DNA from: an uncultured Rhodospirillaceae bacterium
Lineage (GTDB): Bacteria > Pseudomonadota > Alphaproteobacteria > MPNO01
Length of the DNA stretch: 5,629 nucleotides
NCBI GenBank assembly: GCA_937916005.1
Contig: CALGIA010000473.1
Span: 1-5,629, forward strand
Direction: 5' to 3'
Shown in pieces: positions 1-5,629 of this stretch. Position numbers and translations under genes: made by a program. How positions within the stretch are numbered: the stretch's first letter is position 1; every line of letters starts with the position of its first letter. The notes beneath the pieces were generated by a model. That model was given only the letters and a program-made list of their open reading frames with translations. It searched no databases and was not told where the DNA came from.

Positions 1-437
1 TATCGGAAACCGGAGTTACCCCCGACCTGCTGAAGGAAAACGGCTACCGGTTCATCATGGACTGGTCCCATGATGACCAGCCGGTCTGGATGCGGACCCG
101 GGCGGGCAAGCTGCTCGCCATTCCCTATCACATCGAAATCAACGATTCGCCGGCCCAGCTGACACGCCGTCACACGGCCGCCGATTTCACCGAAATGGTC
201 ACCGGTCACTTCGACGAACAGATGCGCCAATCGCAAAAACAGCCGCTGGTGTTCAGCCTGGCGCTGCACACCTTCGTGGTCGGCCAGCCCTACCGGCTGG
301 CGGGTCTACGGGATATCCTGACCCATATGGTGAACCATCCGGATTCCGACCGGATCTGGTTCACCCGGCCGGGCGCCATACATGATCACATCGCCGCCCT
401 GCCCAAGGGCACCGTACCCGGCGACGATTTCGATTAG
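1..437 (+). CDS. Polysaccharide deacetylase / PuuE-allantoinase-like hydrolase, C-terminal part (5' truncated)
   Basis: The reading frame is open from the left edge (first full codon at position 3) to TAG at 435-437, so only the last 144 residues are visible. An ATG at 57 lies inside the conserved fold and is unlikely to be the start. The visible part has the pattern of the NodB/CDA1 deacetylase branch that includes PuuE-type allantoinases: TPDLLKENGYRF, then DDQPVWMRTR, then IPYHIEIND, a SLALHTFVVGQPYRL segment with the late conserved His, and a final WFTRPGAIHDHI helix. The metal-binding Asp/His motifs of this fold lie nearer the N terminus and are off the window. Family members hydrolyse N-acetyl groups on sugars or cyclic amides such as allantoin; the substrate here cannot be told. 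The gene faces the PyrD-like gene and overlaps it at the stop codon. Family call is confident, substrate is not. Confidence 0.85.
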   Translation, partial: SETGVTPDLLKENGYRFIMDWSHDDQPVWMRTRAGKLLAIPYHIEINDSPAQLTRRHTAADFTEMVTGHFDEQMRQSQKQPLVFSLALHTFVVGQPYRLAGLRDILTHMVNHPDSDRIWFTRPGAIHDHIAALPKGTVPGDDFD

Positions 438-1381
438 ACCCCCGACGACGCCGCCGTCAGGGTATCCATTTCCATGTCGTCGTCCTTGATGGCGCCGATC
501 AGCTCGGTGACTTTCTTGATGCCCCGGTCGTCGCACCAGGCTTCCAGATCGTCGATGATGGCGGTCAGGGCGGTCGGATTACGGAACCCGGCATAGCCGA
601 TGCCGACGGCGGATGCGCCGGCCAGCATGTATTCCACCACGTCCTCGGCCTTGGTCACGCCGCCGATGCCGATGACCGGAATGCTGACCTGCTTGGCGAC
701 CTGATAGACCATGCGCAGCACGATGGGTTTCAGCGCCGGCGAGACCAGCCCGCCGAACTTGTTGCCCAGCGCGGGCCGGAAATTATCGGTGCGGATTTTC
801 AGCGAGAGGAAAGTATTGGCAATCACCAGGCAATCGGCCCCGGCTTCTTCCGCCGCCATGGCGATGGACACGATATCGCCCGCATTGGGCGACAGCTTGG
901 CCCAGAGCGGCTTGTCGGTGGCGGCCCGGATCGCGGACACCACTTCCTTGGTGTGTTCGCTCTGCATGGCGAAATTGCCGCCGGTGGTGTTGCGTGTCGG
1001 GCACGAGATGTTGCATTCGATGACATCGACCCCGGGAATCGACAGATCGCGGGCCAGCTCGGCGAATTCCTCGGTGGATTCCGATGACACGCTGACAATC
1101 AGCGGCGGGGTGAATTTCTTGTATTCGGGCACGATGTGATCGATGAAATATTCGATGCCCTTGCCCGGCAGACCAATGGACTGGATGATCCCGGCCTCGG
1201 TTTCGGCCATGCGCGGCGTCGGGTTGCCGAGCCGGGGCTCCTTGCAGATGGTCTTGGCGACCAGCCCGCCGAGCCGGTTGAGGTCGATGACATCGGCATA
1301 TTCCCAGGAAAACGCGCCCGACGCCGGCGTGACCGGATTGGCCATCTCCACATCGCCGATTTTTACGGAAAGATCTACCAT
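434..1381 (-). CDS. PyrD-like flavoprotein, class 1B dihydroorotate dehydrogenase family, with altered substrate pocket
   Basis: This is a 315-residue FMN-dependent TIM-barrel oxidoreductase. It aligns by eye along its whole length with class 1B dihydroorotate dehydrogenases, which oxidise dihydroorotate to orotate and pass electrons through PyrK to NAD+. Visible landmarks are NPVTPASGAF (15-24), Lys43, EPRLGNPTPR (48-57), IGLPGKG (69-75), NISCP with the catalytic-base Cys127 (124-128), KLSPN (162-166), the Asn189-Thr190 pair, and a GIGGV plus GYAGF phosphate-binding end. Two orotate-binding asparagines of the Lactococcus enzymes (Asn67 and Asn132 in PyrDA numbering) appear as Gln67 and Thr129, so dihydroorotate may not be the substrate. 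The start is well supported: AGGAGA lies 8 bases before ATG. The first 7 bp overlap the end of the PyrK-like gene, which implies translational coupling and a heteromeric enzyme. Family confidence is high; I withhold the symbol pyrD because of the pocket changes. Confidence 0.93.
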   Translation of the reverse strand: MVDLSVKIGDVEMANPVTPASGAFSWEYADVIDLNRLGGLVAKTICKEPRLGNPTPRMAETEAGIIQSIGLPGKGIEYFIDHIVPEYKKFTPPLIVSVSSESTEEFAELARDLSIPGVDVIECNISCPTRNTTGGNFAMQSEHTKEVVSAIRAATDKPLWAKLSPNAGDIVSIAMAAEEAGADCLVIANTFLSLKIRTDNFRPALGNKFGGLVSPALKPIVLRMVYQVAKQVSIPVIGIGGVTKAEDVVEYMLAGASAVGIGYAGFRNPTALTAIIDDLEAWCDDRGIKKVTELIGAIKDDDMEMDTLTAASSGV

Positions 1382-2247
1382 CCCACTGTCTCCTGAATAT
1401 CGAACACGGGCCCCTCGCGGCAGACGCGCCGCAGGATTTTCTCGCCATTGACCTCGAACGTGCGCACGCAGATGTAGCAGGCGCCCAGGCCGCAGGCCAT
1501 GATCTGTTCCATGGCCACCTGGCCGGGCACGCCGTGGGCCTTGCCGAGACGCTTCATCAGATCCAGCAGACGGTTGGAGCCGCAGGTGAAAAACGCATCC
1601 GCCCTGCCGTCGGCGATCAGCTTTTCCAGGATCGCCTCCACATTGTCGACATCGCTGGAATGATCCGTGTCGTTGACCGCGATAACGTCCGCGCCGAGCT
1701 CATCGAACATGTCGCGGGACATCACCAGCTCGGCGCTGCGCGCGCTCAATATGGCGGTGACATGCACGCCGTTTTCGGCGGCCATCTGCGCCAGGGGCGC
1801 CAGGGTGGCGAGCCCGACGCCGCGCCCGAGCACGACGATATTTTTCCATGCCGGATCGAGATGAAACCCGATGCCGAACGGACCGGCGATATTGAATTCG
1901 TCGCCCGGCTCCAGCAGCGCCATGCCCTGGGTGCCGCGGCCTTCGCATTTATAGAGAAACTGCAAATGGCCGGCATCCTTGTCAATTCGGTAGACGCTCA
2001 TGGGGCGGCGCATCCAGACTTCGGCCCCGTCGGGCGTCGGGCACAGCAGGTGGAAGAACTGCCCGGCCCGGGCATTCAGCGCGCGGGGCGGGGTTTCCAG
2101 CGCCAGCAATTTATATTCCCCATTGACCCATTCATTGGACAGCACATTGCAAATGAACTCACCCGCCGGACGGTCGGGATGACGGTCGGGTTCACCGACC
2201 CGGTCGGGGGACGCGGCATATTTGGACGCGGAAACAAAGTCGGTCAT
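1375..2247 (-). CDS. PyrK-like FAD/[2Fe-2S] electron-transfer subunit
   Basis: A 290-residue ferredoxin-reductase-fold protein that should carry electrons between the PyrD-like FMN and NAD(P). Domains in order: a roughly 30-residue extension rich in Pro, Asp and Arg; a FAD-binding beta barrel with RRPMSVY (80-86) and GPFGIGF (122-128); a nucleotide-binding domain with GRGVG (141-145); and a C-terminal [2Fe-2S] site with Cys252, Cys257, Cys260 and Cys276 (ACGLGACYIC, then VCREGPVF), the full PyrK cysteine set. I chose the ATG at 2247 because AAAGGCGAG sits 7 bases upstream; the in-frame ATG at 2286 has only CCCGCCCCG before it and would add 13 residues. The gene is cytoplasmic, lies first in a pair with the PyrD-like gene and overlaps it by 7 bp. 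Compared with typical PyrK it has an N-terminal extension, and Arg replaces the usual middle Gly of GGGxG. Confidence 0.92.
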   Translation of the reverse strand: MTDFVSASKYAASPDRVGEPDRHPDRPAGEFICNVLSNEWVNGEYKLLALETPPRALNARAGQFFHLLCPTPDGAEVWMRRPMSVYRIDKDAGHLQFLYKCEGRGTQGMALLEPGDEFNIAGPFGIGFHLDPAWKNIVVLGRGVGLATLAPLAQMAAENGVHVTAILSARSAELVMSRDMFDELGADVIAVNDTDHSSDVDNVEAILEKLIADGRADAFFTCGSNRLLDLMKRLGKAHGVPGQVAMEQIMACGLGACYICVRTFEVNGEKILRRVCREGPVFDIQETVGW

Positions 2248-2254
2248 GGAATCA

Positions 2255-2263
2255 CTCGCCTTT
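2255..2263 (-). promoter_or_regulatory. Ribosome binding site of the PyrK-like gene
   Basis: AAAGGCGAG on the minus strand lies 7 bases before the ATG at 2247. It decides the start against the upstream in-frame ATG at 2286, which has no purine-rich site. Confidence 0.6.
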
Positions 2264-2298
2264 CGGCTGTCATTAGAACGGGGCATCGGGGCGGGACG

Positions 2299-2327
2299 TT
2301 TATAGCCCTGATTTGTGCATAAATAAA
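2299..2327 (-). promoter_or_regulatory. Weak promoter-like site upstream of the PyrK-PyrD-like pair
   Basis: On the minus strand TATAAA (2304-2299) could be a -10 box, with TTTATT (2327-2322) 17 bases upstream as a poor -35 match (3 of 6 bases). Transcription would begin near 2292, leaving a leader of about 45 bases before the chosen ATG at 2247. The surroundings are sharply AT-rich: only 7 of 40 bases in 2311-2350 are G or C, against a GC-rich background, which fits a promoter. No matching terminator for the upstream gene is visible, so read-through from the TPR-oxygenase gene remains possible. This is pattern matching only. Confidence 0.35.
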
Positions 2328-2346
2328 TATTTGTTCCAAAAATATT
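2326..2346. repeat. 21-bp AT-rich palindrome (candidate operator)
   Basis: AATATTT and its exact reverse complement AAATATT flank a 7-base centre, GTTCCAA. A second, inner register (TTTG-TTC-CAAA) also exists. The arms contain only A and T, so a stable RNA hairpin or terminator is unlikely. Its place 5 bases beyond the TPR-oxygenase stop codon and at or just upstream of the candidate -35 of the PyrK-like gene suits a protein-binding operator. AT-rich spacers produce such palindromes by chance fairly often. Confidence 0.35.
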
Positions 2347-2351
2347 ACAAT

Positions 2352-3704
2352 TTAGCCGTCTTCCCGGTCGCCAAACAGCAAGGTGATATTGATCCGGTGA
2401 TGTTCGTATTCCGGCCGGAAACGGGGCGCATCCGACCCGTGGAACAGGCGGGAATCGAATAAAAGCGCGCGGTTTTCGTGATAGGGCACGACCAGGCGGT
2501 CATCGGCGTGTTCATGGAAAAACTGCCGTATCCGCACCGTATCCGATTGATAATCCCGCATCCGCCAATCGCCCGGCGGCGGTGTTTTGCAGACCAGGAG
2601 TCCGCCATGGTCCGGGTCCAGGTTGGACGCGTCGGGCGTCATCCAGAAATTGACGCTGACCACCGCATCGTCCGCATGGAGATCGATGGGAAGATCGCCG
2701 GCAATCCCCTTGAAAGCCCAGGCCTGGGACAGGGCGTGATCGCCGAGAATGTGGGGAAAGGCGGCCCGCAGTTCGTCGGCGATCTGCAGCATCAGCGGGC
2801 AGGCCAGCCCGTCTTCCAGATAGGACGCGAGAAAACCGGGAATATGGGTGAAATCAAACCAGATCATGTTGGTCAGCAGAAATTTCCGCAGGGCGGCCAG
2901 CGCGTCCGGGGTCAGCAGATCATCGAACCAGACCGCGCCGGGCGGTTCGGCATAAGCCGCCGTGATGCCGGCGACATCCAGCGCCCGAGTGATCGCCGGG
3001 CCGGACAGTTCGGGCGCGTCGTTCGGACAAAACGGCGTGTTGTAACCATCCCCCAGCCGGTCGAGCTGATCGTCGCTCAGCGCCACCGCCTCATGATCGC
3101 CGACGGAGGCGCCGATCCCGGTGGCGACATCTGCATAAACCCGGGCGCGCATCTCAAGGCTCTGCCGGTTGCGGCCCGGCGATGATTTCGCCATGTGGCG
3201 CAGCTGCTCCGAATCATGGGTCAGCTTGGCGCGGGTTGTCTGACTCAGTGAAGTACCCGCCAGCCCGGTCCGGTCCTCGCCGCGCCGAAGATCCATCGTG
3301 CGCGCGAAATGATCCAGCGCGCGATCACGCTTTCCCCGCGCCAGAAACAGAAATCCGAGCGCCCGGTGCGCCGCATAATGGTCCGGCTCCAGCGCCGCCG
3401 CCCGGCGGTAGGACTCGATGGCGTCATCCACCCTGCCCTCTTGCCGCAGCGCATTGGCCCGGTTGAAATGGGCCGACACGTAACCGGGGTCAACCAGGAT
3501 AGCGCGGTCGAACAAGGCGATGGCCTCCTGTCGCCGGTCGGACTGGGCCGCGATTATGCCGAGGTTATGGAGCACGCCGGGATTATCGGGGGCGTCCGCG
3601 AGAATGCCCCGGTAGGCGGCTTCGGCCTCATCCAGATTTCCGGTGTGATGGAGTTCGACCGCATCGGCGATCCGGTTATCGCTGGGCCGGACATCCCGGG
3701 TCAC
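2352..3704 (-). CDS. TPR protein with C-terminal 2-oxoglutarate/Fe(II)-oxygenase-type domain
   Basis: A 450-residue fusion. Residues 9-135 hold about four tetratricopeptide repeats (for example the units at 41-72, with HNLGIIAAQSDRRQEAIALF, and 75-106), a protein-binding scaffold. A linker leads to a double-stranded beta-helix domain of the 2-oxoglutarate/Fe(II) type: HAD (His343, Asp345) followed by VSVNFWMTPD, then DHGGLLVC, then NRALLFDSRLFHGSD with distal His422, and HHRINITLLFG with Arg437 as the likely 2-oxoglutarate-binding base. The complete His-Asp-His plus Arg set predicts an active enzyme that hydroxylates an unknown, perhaps peptidyl, substrate. I start it at GTG 3704-3702, which overlaps the regulator's TGA as GTGA and follows GGGGAAGGGG; an upstream ATG at 3782 would overlap the regulator by 82 bp and add low-complexity Arg/Gly-rich residues. 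Cytoplasmic; no signal peptide. Architecture is confident, substrate unknown. Confidence 0.88.
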   Translation of the reverse strand: MTRDVRPSDNRIADAVELHHTGNLDEAEAAYRGILADAPDNPGVLHNLGIIAAQSDRRQEAIALFDRAILVDPGYVSAHFNRANALRQEGRVDDAIESYRRAAALEPDHYAAHRALGFLFLARGKRDRALDHFARTMDLRRGEDRTGLAGTSLSQTTRAKLTHDSEQLRHMAKSSPGRNRQSLEMRARVYADVATGIGASVGDHEAVALSDDQLDRLGDGYNTPFCPNDAPELSGPAITRALDVAGITAAYAEPPGAVWFDDLLTPDALAALRKFLLTNMIWFDFTHIPGFLASYLEDGLACPLMLQIADELRAAFPHILGDHALSQAWAFKGIAGDLPIDLHADDAVVSVNFWMTPDASNLDPDHGGLLVCKTPPPGDWRMRDYQSDTVRIRQFFHEHADDRLVVPYHENRALLFDSRLFHGSDAPRFRPEYEHHRINITLLFGDREDG

Positions 3705-4576
3705 GCCGCCCCTTCCCCGGCATTGGCGATCAGGCCGCGCAGATGTTCCGCGCCGGCCGGGCCTTTCAGCGCCCGCCGCCATAAATCTTCCACCGTGCGT
3801 TCATGCAGATTGAGCGCTTCGGGGGCCGACGTGATCATGGCGATGCCGCCGAGCACATTGGGCTGTTCGCCCAGGCGATAGGGGCTGAGCGCAAGGATTT
3901 TGCGGTCCGGCTGACGGAAAATCTGAAAGCTGTTGTGGGGCAGCGTACCCGGGATGATGCCGATCTGCACGCCGATCTGTTCCCGTTCCATGATCCCGCA
4001 GAGATGTTCGGCCTCGGCCCGGGCGCAGCCGCGCCGGGCGCGCCGCGTCTCATCGCTCAGGTCAGGCCTTCCCACCAGCCCGTTGCGCAGCATCCGGTCG
4101 ATCTCGGCGCCCGATATCAAATTCAGGATACCGGGATTGCGCCGGCGACAGGTTTCCTTGCGCTCGGCCAGGATCTTCATGATTTTCACGACGAGTTCCT
4201 TGCCGTCATCGGGAACGCTTTCCATCAGCACCTGTTCCAGGGTTTGCTGATAATCATCGGAGGTCAGCAGGAAGGAGATCGACCCGGCCAGCACCACGAT
4301 ATGCTGCACGGATTCCTCGATCTGGCGCAGCCGTTCAAAAAACGCCACGGCGGATGAAATATATTCGACCCCAACGCCGAGCAGCGTCGGCACCGACACG
4401 TCGAGCAGATCGGACAGGCTTTCCAGGGTTTCGATCTTCGCGACCTCGCCCTTCTCGAACCGGTACAAGGCGGTGCGTGAAATGCCGAGCCGGGACGCGA
4501 TCTCATCGGCGCTGAGCCCCGAGCCGAGCCGGAACGCCTTCAGCCTGTTGCCGATATCATCGAACCGGATCGCCAT
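3701..4576 (-). CDS. XRE-type HTH transcriptional regulator with long C-terminal domain
   Basis: A 291-residue protein. Residues 6-65 are a Cro/C1-type DNA-binding domain with an evident helix-turn-helix at 21-43 (LSADEIASRLGISRTALYRF), followed by the usual IETLESLSDLLDVS helix. The remaining 225 residues are not a standard sensor that I recognise: a helical stretch to about 145 (VEYISSAVAFFERLRQIEES), an Arg-rich segment near 140-185, and an alpha/beta end with QIGVQIGIIPG and FRQPDRKILALSPY. That end recalls, loosely, the C-terminal domain of DUF5753-type regulators, but I would not assign it. ATG is 18 bp after the upstream stop, with GGGGA about 10 bases before it. The stop overlaps the start of the TPR-oxygenase gene by 4 bp, so both are probably made together. 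It is a likely local regulator of this cluster; target sites are not proven. Confidence 0.88.
   Translation of the reverse strand: MAIRFDDIGNRLKAFRLGSGLSADEIASRLGISRTALYRFEKGEVAKIETLESLSDLLDVSVPTLLGVGVEYISSAVAFFERLRQIEESVQHIVVLAGSISFLLTSDDYQQTLEQVLMESVPDDGKELVVKIMKILAERKETCRRRNPGILNLISGAEIDRMLRNGLVGRPDLSDETRRARRGCARAEAEHLCGIMEREQIGVQIGIIPGTLPHNSFQIFRQPDRKILALSPYRLGEQPNVLGGIAMITSAPEALNLHERTVEDLWRRALKGPAGAEHLRGLIANAGEGAA
3709..3718 (-). promoter_or_regulatory. Ribosome binding site deciding the GTG start of the TPR-oxygenase gene
   Basis: GGGGAAGGGG on the minus strand, inside the last codons of the regulator, ends 4 bases before GTG 3704-3702. With the GTGA stop-start overlap it supports translational coupling and the shorter protein. 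Confidence 0.55.
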
Positions 4577-4594
4577 GCGCAGCGTGTCCCCGTG

Positions 4595-5629
4595 TCACCG
4601 CCAATGGTCGATGGAGACCGTGGAGTCGCCGAGCCGCTTGCCTTCGTAGATTTTCCAGGCGCCCTGGGTTTCGCCGCCGGTGACCACGATGTTGATTTCC
4701 TCAGGCGTGAACAGCTTGAGCATCTCGTCGGGCGCGGCCTTGAGATTGGTGGCGTAGGGTTCCACGCCGGCGACCGCCAGCGGGTGCAGCAACGTCTGGA
4801 CCCATTGGTCGTCCCAATATTCATTGGCCGGCAGGCGGGCATTTTCAGCGCACCAGTCGATCAGCTTTTCCTTGCTGGTGAAGCCCTTTTCCACGAACAG
4901 GTTGGCCACGATGGGGTCCATCACGATTAGCGGCGATTGCCGCGCCGCACAGGCCGCAAAGACCCGGCGGAATTTTTGTTCCCAACTGTCGCGCGGGCCG
5001 AACCCGGCCTGGGTATAGCGCCCGCCCCGGAAGGTGGTCACCGCGCTGTCGGAGCGCTTGAAGCCGAAACGGGTGTGAAGCGGTTCCCACGGGCTGCGGT
5101 CTTCGTTTTCGGGAAACGCGGCGCCGATGCTGTACCAGTTGCCCAGCGAGCCCATATAGGTATCGCCCGGCGTCGAGCCGCCCTGAAGATTTTGCGACAA
5201 CAGGCCCCAGGCGCGGCCGATGGTCATGTTGGCATGGTTATAGGGACCCATGGCGCCGATGCCGTAATTCATGCCGATTTCATCCCGGATCGGGCCGTTG
5301 ATCACCGCCAGCGAGCAGAACGATGTGGTGCTGCTGCCGCGCGCGCTCAACCCGCTGGCCGCCATGGCCAGGATCACCGGGAGATATTCAGGCCTGGCGC
5401 CGGCCATCACCGCATTCACGGCGATTTTTTCCACGTCGAATTCCCAATATTCGCGGAATTCGGTCGGGTTCAGCCGCCCGACGATTTCATGGGGCGCGTG
5501 GCTGGTGCCTTCCAGCATGCGGGCCACCCGTTCCTCGGTGGGCAGGATGATCGGCAGGTAATCGGTCCAGTGTTCATCCATGAAGCGTTGCTGGAAACTT
5601 TCTTCCGTATCGGCATCCAGCAAGCGCGG
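4595..5629 (-). CDS. Uncharacterised protein resembling the UGSC-(seleno)protein-associated family (runs off window edge)
   Basis: The frame is open from the right edge to TGA at 4595-4597, giving 344 visible codons. A TTG at 5623 or ATG at 5581 could be starts, but neither has clear support and the true N terminus may lie outside. The protein is soluble-looking, with no membrane segments. Recognisable blocks are LPIILPTEERVARML about 25 residues in, EKIAVNAVMAGARPEYLPVI near 65-85, VINGPIRDEIGMNYGIGAMGP near 107-127, ANMTIGRAWGLL, ENEDRSPWEPLH near 178-189, and a C-terminal alpha/beta end with INIVVTGGETQGAW. From memory, these blocks match a family found fused to or next to UGSC-motif domains, whose chemistry is not settled; no UGSC motif lies in the visible part. 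Homologues as I recall them have Cys in AGCRPEY, where this one has Ala. It heads the visible minus-strand run, 18 bp before the regulator. Function unassigned. Confidence 0.75.
   Translation of the reverse strand, partial: PRLLDADTEESFQQRFMDEHWTDYLPIILPTEERVARMLEGTSHAPHEIVGRLNPTEFREYWEFDVEKIAVNAVMAGARPEYLPVILAMAASGLSARGSSTTSFCSLAVINGPIRDEIGMNYGIGAMGPYNHANMTIGRAWGLLSQNLQGGSTPGDTYMGSLGNWYSIGAAFPENEDRSPWEPLHTRFGFKRSDSAVTTFRGGRYTQAGFGPRDSWEQKFRRVFAACAARQSPLIVMDPIVANLFVEKGFTSKEKLIDWCAENARLPANEYWDDQWVQTLLHPLAVAGVEPYATNLKAAPDEMLKLFTPEEINIVVTGGETQGAWKIYEGKRLGDSTVSIDHWR

Noticed and set aside
783..1448. Minus-strand open frame of 221 codons in another frame over the PyrD-like gene
   Set aside because: Arg/His/Gly-rich shadow; the overlapping frame carries all the conserved motifs and a strong AGGAGA ribosome binding site.
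2248..2286. Longer version of the PyrK-like gene starting at ATG 2286
   Set aside because: There is no ribosome binding site before it, and the only promoter-like -10 hexamer would lie just 12 bases upstream.
2287..2310. Possible rho-independent terminator formed by the GGGC and GCCC runs after the TPR-oxygenase gene
   Set aside because: The pairing is short and interrupted, and no T-run follows on the minus strand.
1534..2322. Plus-strand open frame of 262 codons opposite the PyrK-like gene
   Set aside because: It runs antisense through a gene with full FAD and [2Fe-2S] motifs, and its composition is that of a GC-rich shadow frame; no recognisable domain.
2478..3185. Plus-strand open frame of 235 codons opposite the TPR-oxygenase gene
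   Set aside because: Antisense to a well-supported oxygenase domain; the translation is low-complexity and resembles no family.
3705..3782. Longer version of the TPR-oxygenase gene starting at ATG 3782
   Set aside because: The extra 26 residues are Arg/Gly-rich, lie within the regulator's coding end, and are unnecessary given the GTGA start with a good ribosome binding site.

Overview
The window is gene-dense, GC-rich bacterial DNA with GTGA and ATG-overlap gene junctions. Codon use and the recognisable families suggest an alphaproteobacterium, perhaps Rhodospirillales-like; this is an impression from composition and protein style, not a phylogenetic result. Six protein genes fill almost everything. 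Two are cut by the window edges, and no RNA gene, CRISPR array or insertion sequence is visible.

Layout, left to right: (1) positions 1-437, plus strand, the C-terminal part of a polysaccharide-deacetylase/PuuE-allantoinase-like hydrolase. It meets the next gene tail to tail, with the two stop codons sharing bases. (2) 434-1381, minus, a PyrD-type flavoprotein of the class 1B dihydroorotate dehydrogenase family. (3) 1375-2247, minus, its PyrK-type FAD/[2Fe-2S] electron-transfer partner, upstream of and overlapping it by 7 bp. (4) 2248-2351, a short AT-rich spacer with a palindrome and a weak promoter-like site. (5) 2352-3704, minus, a protein joining tetratricopeptide repeats to a 2-oxoglutarate/Fe(II)-oxygenase-type domain. 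(6) 3701-4576, minus, an XRE-type regulator with a long C-terminal domain, whose stop overlaps the start of gene 5. (7) 4595-5629, minus, a protein of a poorly characterised family that I associate from memory with UGSC-motif (seleno)proteins, running off the right edge.

The five minus-strand genes probably form two transcription units: the UGSC-associated protein, regulator and TPR-oxygenase (spacings of 18 bp and -4 bp), then after the AT-rich spacer the PyrK-PyrD pair. The pair is the most informative part. It has the cofactor machinery of a class 1B dihydroorotate dehydrogenase, but two asparagines that hold orotate in characterised enzymes are replaced (Gln67 and Thr129), and no pyrimidine biosynthesis gene is present. 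With a cyclic-amide/deacetylase-type hydrolase next door, a specialised oxidoreductase acting on a dihydroorotate-like or other N-heterocyclic substrate is a reasonable hypothesis. Ordinary pyrimidine synthesis is not excluded.
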